Assembly: GCA_947074145.1 (NCBI GenBank)
Contig: CAMTOJ010000038.1
Location: forward strand, 1-36,997
Length of the DNA stretch: 36,997 bases
From: an uncultured Bacteroidales bacterium
Lineage (GTDB): Bacteria > Bacteroidota > Bacteroidia > Bacteroidales > JAUNSR01
Direction of reading: 5' to 3'
A model generated the notes under the pieces. That model saw nothing but the letters and a program-made list of their open reading frames with translations, had not been told where the DNA came from and made no database searches. Position numbers and translations under genes: made by a program. Of the stretch, positions 8,727 through 16,241 are shown piece after piece (within the stretch, counting starts at the first letter, position 1; the number at the start of each line of letters is the position of its first letter).

Positions 8727-11700
8727 TTATTTATTATTTATAGAGACTATTTTACCAGGAGTTACTCCTGTTTCTTTTTTAAAAAGTGTACTAAAGTTTT
8801 TCACATCATTAAATCCTGCCATTTCCGAAACTTCTCGAACAGTATATATTCCTTTTTCAAGTAGTGACTGAGCATATTTTAAACGTTTGGTTCTTATAAA
8901 TTCACTTGGGCTTTCTCCTGTCAATGCCTTTAGTTTATTATAAAACAAAGAGCGGCTCATTGCCATATCTTTGCAAAGCTCGTCTATCTGATAATCCGAA
9001 TTTCCTATATTTTCAGAGATAAGTTTATTTAAATTAGAAAGAAATAATTCTTCGATATTCATTTCTCCATTCTCATCTTTTTCAAGAGGAACCATCGAAA
9101 ACTCTATTTTCTCATATTTATATTTCAAACGTTTCCTATTTTCCAGCATATTGTAGATTCTTGTAATAAGAATATCTACATCGAAAGGTTTTGATAAATA
9201 ATCGTCCGCTCCACATTTAAAACCATCTAAAAGATCATTTTTTGAAGTTTTGGCGGTTAACAATATTACCGGAATATGAGATGTTGCCATATTTCCTTTT
9301 ACCCAGGCACAAAACTTATCTCCCTGCATCCCGGGAAGCATAATATCTGAAATAATTATATCTACACTCTCGTTGTTGAGATAGTTGACTGCTTCTTCCG
9401 CATTCTCATAATCTATAACTTTAAAACTCTGACTTAATATTCGAGTCATATATGATCTTAAATCATGATTGTCCTCAATATATAATATACGTTTATGAAA
9501 ATTCGACGTATTTGGTAATATTTTTTCATCTTTAAATAACTCTTGTGGATTCTGTTGAGAGCTTTTTATTTCTAAAAAAGGAAATTTCACCATAAAGGTA
9601 CTTCCCTCACCCTCCGTACTTACAAAAGTTAATGTTCCGTTATGAAGTGAAATATATTTTTTAGAAAGCATTAAGCCAATACCATTGCCATATGTTTGAG
9701 AGTTAAATGCATTAGATGCTCTAAAGAAATGTTTAAATATTGAGTTTTGAGCAGACTTAGGTATTCCTATACCATTATCTTTTACTTCGAGAGCAAATTG
9801 ATTTTCGTTACAATCAAGAAATATATCAATCTGTCCGTTTTCCTGGGTGTATTTTATAGCATTAGAAACCAGATTATCAATTACTTTACCAATCAATAGA
9901 GGATCAAAATTAAATAATTGTTCATTATCAGGAAAATACAGATTTAAACTAATATTTTTCTGTTTACACCAGCTTTTGAAAGTGACAAGTCGCTCACTGA
10001 CAAATTCTTTAACCAATATTGATTGTAAATCTAATTTAGTTGCATGTAGATCGGCTTGTTGTAAATCAAGAAATTGACCAACCATCTGAAATAATCTTTC
10101 AGCCCCCTTTAATGCAGTATCAAGCGCATTTCTGCCATCATTTGAAAGTTCTTGTTTTTTTAATTCCTCCAATGGAGCTTTTATCAAAGTTACAGGCGTT
10201 CTTAACTCATGTGCTGCATGTATGAAGAATTCTATTTTTTCTTCAGAATATTTATTTTTTATTCTTTCCTCTCTAAGTTTCCAAACTCTATATATAATAT
10301 AACACACAGATAAACTGTAGATTAACCAAGCCCACCAACGGAACCAGTAAGGTGTCTCAACATCTATATTTATAGATTTTATTTGTATTATCTGTTTCTT
10401 ATCTTCAGACAATAACTCTAATTCAAAAATATATTTTCCGGGCGATACATTAGTATATTGAGCCGCATTCAACTTATCTGCATAAATCCATTCTTTATCA
10501 TAATTTTGTAAACGATATCTGTATAATTTATCTCCCCAATAATCTATAGCTCCGAAATGTATAGAAAATGTATTTTGGAAATGTTTTAAAATTATCTCTT
10601 TAGTATCATTAATACTCTTTGTCAGAGGACTATTATTTTTATTGGGTAGTATTGTTTGATATGATAATTTAAACTCAGTTAATTCAAGCCCTTTATTTAG
10701 GATATTCTTAGTTATTTCGGAAGGATTGAAAGTGACTGTTCCTTCTGAAGTACCAAGACAAAATTTGCCATTTTTAAGTTTAATATTAGAATTGAAATTA
10801 AATCTGTTTATAAATAACCCATCATTGGCAGTATATATTTTTATATCCTCCTTTTTAGAGTTAAAGCTAAACAATCCCTGATCCGTTGTAACCCATAATA
10901 AATCATATTTATCCGGTTGAATAGAATAGATATAATTTGAAGGTAGCCCGTCAGATTTTGAATATGTCGTAATTGAATTAGTGTTGAAATTATATTTACA
11001 CAATCCTGCACCATCTGTTCCAAGCCATACAATTGAATCCGATTCAAAATAACAACAATAAATGAATGAATTATATTCATTTGGGGTTTTCTCATTCGAC
11101 TTAGCATACCAATTCATCTCTCTTTTTTCATTGATAATAGCTATTCCGTTTCCTGTAGCGACTGCAATATCACCATTCGGAGTTTCTACAATACTGTTTA
11201 TATATTCAGCGTTATATTTTCTACTTTGACGCGATTCAAAAGGAAGTTTTATCTCTACCAAATCACCATAAGTACCTCCAATCCATAATCCCCCTTTCTT
11301 ATCATTATATATTGCATAAATATAATTTGTCGTTAAACCTACGTTGTCTTTAACTTTATATCTACTAATAATACCCTTTTTCTTATTAAGTAATACTAAT
11401 CCTGCACCAAAACCTCCCGCCCAAACAGATTGATTATCATCCGAGCGACATAATGAGAGAAAAACTCCCTCTTCTTCAAGGAAATAGCGCCATTCATTTT
11501 TTTCTTTACAATGGACTGCTACACCCTGATTTGTAGCATACCACATATCTCCATCTTTATCCTCAAATAAAGAATTGATATGATTATTATGAATATAATA
11601 ATCAGGTCTTTTTGAGAGTTTATCAAGACTAAATTGATTTTTAGCCGCATCAACAAGAGTTACTCCTCCTGTATAAGTTGCAATCCAAATATATCGTCCG

Positions 11701-12644
11701 TTATCTATAAAAATATCATAAACGCCATCACTGCAAAGCCCACCGAGAAATGTTGTATGACGTTCGGACAATTGACCAACCCTTTCTCTTTCATTTATAT
11801 CGATAAGAGCCACCCCACCTCCATCTATGCCTGCGCATAAAAGGTTGTTGTTTAATTTTTCTAATGACATTACAGGTTGCTTTTGCGTATCCAAATGAAG
11901 AGGAATCTCTTTAAAACCATCTGTATAATAGAGTCTTATACCTTGTGCAAAGGTTCCAATCCACAGATATTCTTTTATTACATCATAATATCCTGAAATA
12001 CATCTTTCATTTGGTATTACACATCTAAAATTATCTTTTTCCAACTCATACTCGAATACACCCGAATCAGTTAGAACAAGAAGTGAGTTTTTATATGATA
12101 TTATCTCATTTGCCGCAGATGGAAACGAGTATAATTTATAGTTTGTCGTATCTTTCAAATCTATTTTTAAAACTCCGTTACTTAAACATGTCCAACAATT
12201 ATATTCTTTCGATATATATATATTGTTTGTCTGTATCTTCTTATCATTAACAATATCCCATATATTTAAAAAATGCTCAAAATTGTCATTTAAGGAATTA
12301 TAATATAATATTTTACCACTGTTTGTATAGCACCATATTCGACTATCCGGATCAGAATAAAGTTTATACACACGTCCTTCTTCATCCGGGATAATACTTG
12401 TGTTATTTAAATTATAATGTTTGATATTGGTGCCGTTGTAACTATCAATCCCTGAACGTGTTGAAAACCACATTTTACCTTGATTGTCTTTAACAACAGA
12501 AAAAACACGCATATTGCTAAGTCCGTCCTTTGTATTTATATGCTTAATAAGAGTTGTTTCATCAAATCCATAGTGATTGGCATGAATTAATGAATTTATA
12601 AATATGAAGATGAAAAATGGTATTTTATTTAAGATGTTATTCAT
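8727..12644 (-). CDS. Hybrid two-component system sensor/regulator (HTCS) of PUL A
   Basis: The product has 1305 residues and all HTCS modules in order: signal peptide (1-22); periplasmic two-component-regulator beta-propeller repeats (about 30-650, repeated D..G..W.GT..G blades); a Y_Y_Y domain (about 690-765); one transmembrane helix (about 767-788); a histidine kinase dimerisation domain with HAAHELRTP (His812); an ATPase domain with N-box DNLVSNAIKY and DNGIG at 957-961; a receiver domain with phospho-acceptor Asp1100 in IIISDIMLPG and Lys1152 in SKPF; and a C-terminal AraC-type DNA-binding domain (about 1222-1300). Known HTCS proteins bind an oligosaccharide in the periplasm and switch on the adjacent PUL. 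All key catalytic residues are present. The gene precedes susC on the same strand and is separated from it by a terminator. It has its own promoter. Confidence 0.96.
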   Translation of the reverse strand: MNNILNKIPFFIFIFINSLIHANHYGFDETTLIKHINTKDGLSNMRVFSVVKDNQGKMWFSTRSGIDSYNGTNIKHYNLNNTSIIPDEEGRVYKLYSDPDSRIWCYTNSGKILYYNSLNDNFEHFLNIWDIVNDKKIQTNNIYISKEYNCWTCLSNGVLKIDLKDTTNYKLYSFPSAANEIISYKNSLLVLTDSGVFEYELEKDNFRCVIPNERCISGYYDVIKEYLWIGTFAQGIRLYYTDGFKEIPLHLDTQKQPVMSLEKLNNNLLCAGIDGGGVALIDINERERVGQLSERHTTFLGGLCSDGVYDIFIDNGRYIWIATYTGGVTLVDAAKNQFSLDKLSKRPDYYIHNNHINSLFEDKDGDMWYATNQGVAVHCKEKNEWRYFLEEEGVFLSLCRSDDNQSVWAGGFGAGLVLLNKKKGIISRYKVKDNVGLTTNYIYAIYNDKKGGLWIGGTYGDLVEIKLPFESRQSRKYNAEYINSIVETPNGDIAVATGNGIAIINEKREMNWYAKSNEKTPNEYNSFIYCCYFESDSIVWLGTDGAGLCKYNFNTNSITTYSKSDGLPSNYIYSIQPDKYDLLWVTTDQGLFSFNSKKEDIKIYTANDGLFINRFNFNSNIKLKNGKFCLGTSEGTVTFNPSEITKNILNKGLELTEFKLSYQTILPNKNNSPLTKSINDTKEIILKHFQNTFSIHFGAIDYWGDKLYRYRLQNYDKEWIYADKLNAAQYTNVSPGKYIFELELLSEDKKQIIQIKSINIDVETPYWFRWWAWLIYSLSVCYIIYRVWKLREERIKNKYSEEKIEFFIHAAHELRTPVTLIKAPLEELKKQELSNDGRNALDTALKGAERLFQMVGQFLDLQQADLHATKLDLQSILVKEFVSERLVTFKSWCKQKNISLNLYFPDNEQLFNFDPLLIGKVIDNLVSNAIKYTQENGQIDIFLDCNENQFALEVKDNGIGIPKSAQNSIFKHFFRASNAFNSQTYGNGIGLMLSKKYISLHNGTLTFVSTEGEGSTFMVKFPFLEIKSSQQNPQELFKDEKILPNTSNFHKRILYIEDNHDLRSYMTRILSQSFKVIDYENAEEAVNYLNNESVDIIISDIMLPGMQGDKFCAWVKGNMATSHIPVILLTAKTSKNDLLDGFKCGADDYLSKPFDVDILITRIYNMLENRKRLKYKYEKIEFSMVPLEKDENGEMNIEELFLSNLNKLISENIGNSDYQIDELCKDMAMSRSLFYNKLKALTGESPSEFIRTKRLKYAQSLLEKGIYTVREVSEMAGFNDVKNFSTLFKKETGVTPGKIVSINNK

Positions 12645-12665
12645 GGATTGGTTTTGTAAGATTTA

Positions 12666-12696
12666 CAAATATATTATTTAATTATTCTTTTACAAA
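12666..12696 (-). promoter_or_regulatory. Promoter of the HTCS gene
   Basis: On the minus strand a TTTG (12693-12696) is followed after exactly 19 bp by TATATTTG (12666-12673). This fits the Bacteroidota sigma-ABfr consensus TTTG-N19-21-TAnnTTTG. The predicted transcript starts about 15 bp before the HTCS ATG, giving a very short leader. Confidence 0.65.
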
Positions 12697-12886
12697 TACC
12701 ATATTATTCACTTTTTGTTTTATTACAATATCTATTCCATTTTTCTATATATCTATACTTCACCGCAATTGTTTTATCTAAAATTTTAATATGTAAACTC
12801 AAATTAATGAAAAATATTAACGCATATTTTTAGATGCTATATAGAAGAAAATTTTACCGGGTACAAATCTTTTTATCTATAATTCA

Positions 12887-12894
12887 TAAATTTG
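12887..12894 (+). promoter_or_regulatory. Candidate -7 box (TAAATTTG) of metF
   Basis: TAAATTTG fits TAnnTTTG and lies 41 bp before the metF ATG, in the divergent 290-bp gap shared with the HTCS promoter. No clear TTTG at -33 is seen. I see no conserved riboswitch-like structure in the short remaining leader. Confidence 0.45.
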
Positions 12895-12934
12895 CACCAT
12901 TCCCACAATATTTCCCATTACATAAACACGAAAA

Positions 12935-13885
12935 ATGTCAATAGCAAAAATTCTTAAAGAAAATAAATCGACTGCTTTTTCTTTCGAAATTTTACCTCCT
13001 TTGAAAGGTAACAGTATCAATGGTGTATTCTCTACAATAGATAAACTCGTAGATTTTAATCCTTCATATATAAATATCACAACTCATCGTAACGAAGTTG
13101 CATATCATGAGACTGAATCAGGTGTGTTCCGTAAAGTTGTGGAAAGACGTCGTCCTGGAACTGTAGCCATTGCTTCTGCCATTAATCATCGATATGGTAT
13201 CAAAACTGTGCCACACATCATTTGCAGCGGATATACAAAAGAGGAGATAGAATATGAACTTATCGATTTGTCGTTTATGGGAATTACCGATCTTCTTGTT
13301 CTTCGTGGTGATAAAGCTAAGCACGATCCCCGTTTTATTGCAACTAAAGAGGGACATGAATTTGCCGTTCAGCTTCAGCAGCAGATAAACACGTTTAATA
13401 AAGGTGAATTTCTTGACGGTTCTACAATGAACATCACTACTCCTTTCTCTTATGGAACGGCTGGTTATCCGGAGAAACATGATGAAGCAATGAATGCCGA
13501 TACAGATCTGATATTTCTTAAAGATAAAGTAGATAATGGAGCCGAATATATTGTGACTCAGATGTTTTTCGATAATAAAAAGTATTTCGAATTCGTTGAA
13601 AAATGCAGAAATGCAGGAATTAACGTTCCTATTATTCCGGGATTAAAACCTATTGCTGTATTAAATCATAAATCGATGTTGCCTAAAACTTTTCATATCG
13701 ATTTTCCCGATGATCTTGCTAAAGAGCTTATCAAATGTCAGACAAACGATGAGGCTAAAGCTCTGGGAATCGAATGGTGTATTTATCAGGCAAAAGAACT
13801 AAAAGCTCATAATGTTCCAAGTATCCACTTTTATTCAATTAATGCGGTAAATAGCATTGTGGAGGTAGCAAAAGCGATTTATTGA
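12935..13885 (+). CDS. metF: Methylenetetrahydrofolate reductase
   Basis: The product has 316 residues, typical of bacterial MetF. FSFEILPPLKG near residues 15-25 carries the conserved catalytic Glu18 of the FAD-dependent TIM barrel; LLVLRGDKAK, TPFSYGTAGYPEKH and YIVTQMFFDN followed by VPIIPGLKPI are the family's folate- and FAD-binding stretches. It reduces 5,10-methylene-THF to 5-methyl-THF in the cytoplasm, supplying the methyl group for methionine synthesis. It stands alone on the plus strand, divergent from the HTCS gene, and no other methionine gene is adjacent. Its codon use is slightly richer in G+C than the PUL genes, as expected of a conserved gene. Confidence 0.95.
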   Translation: MSIAKILKENKSTAFSFEILPPLKGNSINGVFSTIDKLVDFNPSYINITTHRNEVAYHETESGVFRKVVERRRPGTVAIASAINHRYGIKTVPHIICSGYTKEEIEYELIDLSFMGITDLLVLRGDKAKHDPRFIATKEGHEFAVQLQQQINTFNKGEFLDGSTMNITTPFSYGTAGYPEKHDEAMNADTDLIFLKDKVDNGAEYIVTQMFFDNKKYFEFVEKCRNAGINVPIIPGLKPIAVLNHKSMLPKTFHIDFPDDLAKELIKCQTNDEAKALGIEWCIYQAKELKAHNVPSIHFYSINAVNSIVEVAKAIY

Positions 13886-14184
13886 TAATGAAAATTGTTT
13901 TGGTGAAATAAAATCTATTTCCATTTTTAATTAGGTATTAATTTAATTCGCACCATATATATATATGACAATTCTCTAAATTAAGTTTTAAAAGAGTTTA
14001 TTATATATATATGATATATGTTTGTTTTGTCAATAAAAAATCGTTAGAACTAATTAAAACTAAACAACTAAGCAATTTCCATATTGATATAAATCAAAAT
14101 GATAGTAAATTTGAATATATAACCAAAATGGCATTTTGCTTATTAAAATCTACCCTATAAACAATCTCCAAATCATAGCCAAAC
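13886..14184 (+). other. AT-rich intergenic stretch between metF and the M23 gene
   Basis: No gene is seen. The stretch holds runs of TA dinucleotides (around 13956-13964 and 14001-14011) and one TAnnTTTG match, TATGTTTG at 14017-14024, about 160 bp before the next ATG, without a -33 partner. No convincing terminator hairpin follows metF. Confidence 0.4.
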
Positions 14185-15423
14185 ATGAGAAATTTTAATA
14201 TATTACTCCTTTTATGCTCCATCTCAATCATTGTATTCAGCTCTTGTAATCAATCTTCAAAACAAGAAACCATTGAACCGATTGAAGAGATAGCTGAAAT
14301 TGTAATACCTAAAAATTTATATCTTGATATTGAAATTGACTCACTGAGTCGCGAAGTCTACTCTTTAAAAAAGGGAGAAAATCTTGGCTCCATTCTTCGT
14401 AAATTCGATGTAAATGCAGATATCATTGAAAAGTTACGCTTTAAATCGAAAGATGTATTTGACATAACCAAACTAAAAGCTGGCAATCAATACTCAATTC
14501 TTACAGACCTTAATTCAGGTTTTGCCAAATACATGGTATATGAGAAGAGTAAAAGAGATCATGTTATCTTTAATTTAGGAGATAGCATAAATGTTTATAA
14601 TTATGAGAAAGAGATAAGCCTAAAGCCGGCTTATGCAGGAGCGGAAATAAAATCATCTCTTTGGAACGCAATAAATCAAAACGGATACAGACTTGAATTA
14701 TCCGATCGCCTTTCTGAAATTTATGCATGGCAAATTGATTTCTTCGGTATTGCTAAGGGTGACAATTTCAAGGTATATTATGATCAGACATATATTGATG
14801 ATTCTGTAAAAGTGGAAATTGCCGAAATCAAAGGTGCAATATTTCGTCATCACGGAAAAGATTACTATGCAATACCTTTTGTTCAGGATTCTATTGTTGA
14901 ATATTTTGATGAAAATGGTGAAAATCTGAGAAAAGCATTTCTAAAGGCTCCTCTTAAGTACTCAAGGATAAGTTCCACTTTTTCTAATGCAAGAAGACAT
15001 CCTATATTAAAAATAGTACGACCTCATCACGGTGTTGATTACGCTGCTCCAACGGGAACTCCTGTAAGAACAATTGGTGACGGAGTTGTTACAAAGAAAG
15101 CATATCAGGCCGGTGGTGCAGGCTATTATGTGAAAGTAAAGCATAACTCAAGCTATGAGACAACTTATATGCATCTGTCTAAATTTGCAAGCGGGTTAAA
15201 AGAGGGTAGCAGAGTATCTCAGGGAGAGGTTATTGGATATGTTGGTAATTCTGGCGGAAGCACCGGTCCTCATCTTGATTTCAGAGTCCATTTTCAAGGG
15301 AAACCTATTAATCCATTAAAAATGGAATCACCAAAAGCTGAACCTGTTTCCCCTGCTCTTCGTGACTCTTTTAATGTTGTAAAAGATCGTATAATAGAGG
15401 AACTAAAAAAGATAGAGATATAA
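14185..15423 (+). CDS. M23-family (LytM-type) peptidase-like lipoprotein
   Basis: The product has 412 residues with a lipoprotein leader ending VFSSC (Cys21). An N-terminal region (about 55-250) resembles the LysM/OapA-like and linker parts of MepM/YebA-type proteins (VYSLKKGENLGSILRKFDV). The M23 domain spans about 265-380: RPHHGVDYAAP gives the first zinc ligands His281 and Asp285, YMHLS gives His330, and TGPHLDFRV replaces the usual HLHF motif, keeping His363 but having Asp365 where the last zinc-binding His normally stands. Family role: cutting peptide cross-links in peptidoglycan, or acting as an inactive activator of amidases. Asp can ligate zinc, so activity is open. It is monocistronic; no clear terminator was seen behind it. 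Confidence 0.88.
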   Translation: MRNFNILLLLCSISIIVFSSCNQSSKQETIEPIEEIAEIVIPKNLYLDIEIDSLSREVYSLKKGENLGSILRKFDVNADIIEKLRFKSKDVFDITKLKAGNQYSILTDLNSGFAKYMVYEKSKRDHVIFNLGDSINVYNYEKEISLKPAYAGAEIKSSLWNAINQNGYRLELSDRLSEIYAWQIDFFGIAKGDNFKVYYDQTYIDDSVKVEIAEIKGAIFRHHGKDYYAIPFVQDSIVEYFDENGENLRKAFLKAPLKYSRISSTFSNARRHPILKIVRPHHGVDYAAPTGTPVRTIGDGVVTKKAYQAGGAGYYVKVKHNSSYETTYMHLSKFASGLKEGSRVSQGEVIGYVGNSGGSTGPHLDFRVHFQGKPINPLKMESPKAEPVSPALRDSFNVVKDRIIEELKKIEI

Positions 15424-15710
15424 TTTGATTTTTATCAGTCTATGAAATTATTAATATTTGAATATCAGGCAATTCGCATATTAATTGTTCAATAACATCA
15501 TTGTACCTTACAGGATTCTATATTGTCATCATATTCTATTGTTATAATACCCGAGCAGATAGTTTTATTCTGTTTTTCGATATATTTTAATAGTATTGTT
15601 TTTTGGAAATTATTATGTAGCAGCTACATTATGTTGTTACAAGAGATATAATGCAGATAGTTTGAGTGGAATGGAGTATTACGATGGGTATTAAGACAAA
15701 AGTTATCTTA

Positions 15711-15744
15711 ACATCTACATCTACATCTACATCTACATCTACAT
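15711..15744. repeat. Hexanucleotide microsatellite (ACATCT)5.7
   Basis: Five perfect ACATCT units plus ACAT stand in tandem without interruption. No other microsatellite of this size is visible in the window. It lies in non-coding DNA about 87 bp before a tiny ORF. Repeats of this kind can change copy number by slipped-strand mispairing. Confidence 0.95.
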
Positions 15745-15830
15745 AAAATAGATTATAATAAAAAAGATGTTGGATATTCAACGCAAGAGGTAAAACTATC
15801 ATTCATATTTACTTAAACAAAGGTATTGAA

Positions 15831-15887
15831 ATGGATAAAAATAAATTATCGGATGACATAATAGAAGTTTTTGACGATGAAATATAG
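15831..15887 (+). CDS. Possible 18-residue peptide ORF ending at a terminator
   Basis: ATG at 15831 gives MDKNKLSDDIIEVFDDEI and a stop at 15885-15887, whose last base begins the stem of a good terminator. The frame is open back to 15762, but no other ATG is present there. The product is acidic and matches no family I know. The tight coupling to a terminator suggests that a transcript really ends here, but the ORF may be chance or the tail of a decayed gene. Confidence is low. Confidence 0.22.
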   Translation: MDKNKLSDDIIEVFDDEI

Positions 15888-15912
15888 CTCGGTATTACAC
15901 CGGGCTTTTTTA
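15887..15912 (+). terminator. Intrinsic terminator behind the tiny ORF
   Basis: GCTCGGT (15887-15893) pairs with ACCGGGC (15899-15905) with one G-U pair and a 5-nt loop, followed by TTTTTTA. It is far (about 460 bp) from the M23 stop, so it implies either a long 3' region or a separate small transcript. Confidence 0.75.
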
Positions 15913-15979
15913 TTTCCCAATTACCCTTTTTTTATTTTCTAAAGGTATTTTTTAACGCCAAATCTTTGGTCCAAGACAC

Positions 15980-16076
15980 CTAAGCTATGACCAAAAAAAT
16001 CATAACTACGGCCAACTCTTTCATTAGCTAATGAGAGAGTTGGCCGTAGCTACTTGGTTAGCCGGTCATAGCTTAG
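15980..16076. repeat. Nested 97-bp inverted repeat (palindromic element)
   Basis: An inner palindrome of two 22-nt arms (16006-16027 and 16028-16049) pairs with a single G-T mismatch and no spacer; its centre reads TCATTAGCTAATGA. It is enclosed by a perfect 13-bp outer pair, CTAAGCTATGACC (15980-15992) and GGTCATAGCTTAG (16064-16076). The two arm families share the theme GGYCRTAGCT. No T-tract follows, so it is not a terminator. It resembles REP/BIME-like or MITE-like extragenic elements; no transposase is nearby. Confidence 0.85.
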
Positions 16077-16241
16077 AAATTAGATGAAAATAGCAATGGA
16101 GGATAAAAATGTTCGGCAGAAAAATAAAAACCTTCTTTCATATTTAAGAAACCCTTTGATATCACAAATTAACAGTATTTATGATAATGATGTAATCTTT
16201 TTTCATTTTACTATTGTTATAGCCTAAAACAATAAAAAAAT

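Larger units (their letters stand above)
15424..16241. other. Long 818-bp intergenic region with repeat and hairpin elements
   Basis: No ordinary gene is seen. In order it contains a stop-free stretch of 43 codons without ATG (15563-15691), a hexamer microsatellite (15711-15744), a tiny ORF (15831-15887) that runs into a terminator (15887-15912), a large nested palindrome (15980-16076) and the leader of the porin gene. I could not define a clear TAnnTTTG promoter for the porin; TACTATTG near 16210 is one mismatch away. Confidence 0.6.

Noticed and set aside
11634..11840. Plus-strand ORF inside the HTCS gene
   Set aside because: It is an antisense shadow within the beta-propeller coding region, with no independent signals.
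12877..13080. Minus-strand ORF overlapping the metF start
   Set aside because: It covers the metF promoter and coding start in antisense and shows no family features.
15442..15495. 17-codon ORF just after the M23 gene (MKLLIFEYQ...)
   Set aside because: It is very short, with no promoter, terminator or recognisable feature; chance is the simplest explanation in AT-rich DNA.
15711..15744. CRISPR array
   Set aside because: The 6-bp units are contiguous without spacers, and no cas gene is present.
15980..16076. Integron attC site
   Set aside because: The arms do not give GTTRRRY/RYYYAAC core boxes, there is no integrase, and no cassette-like gene is attached.
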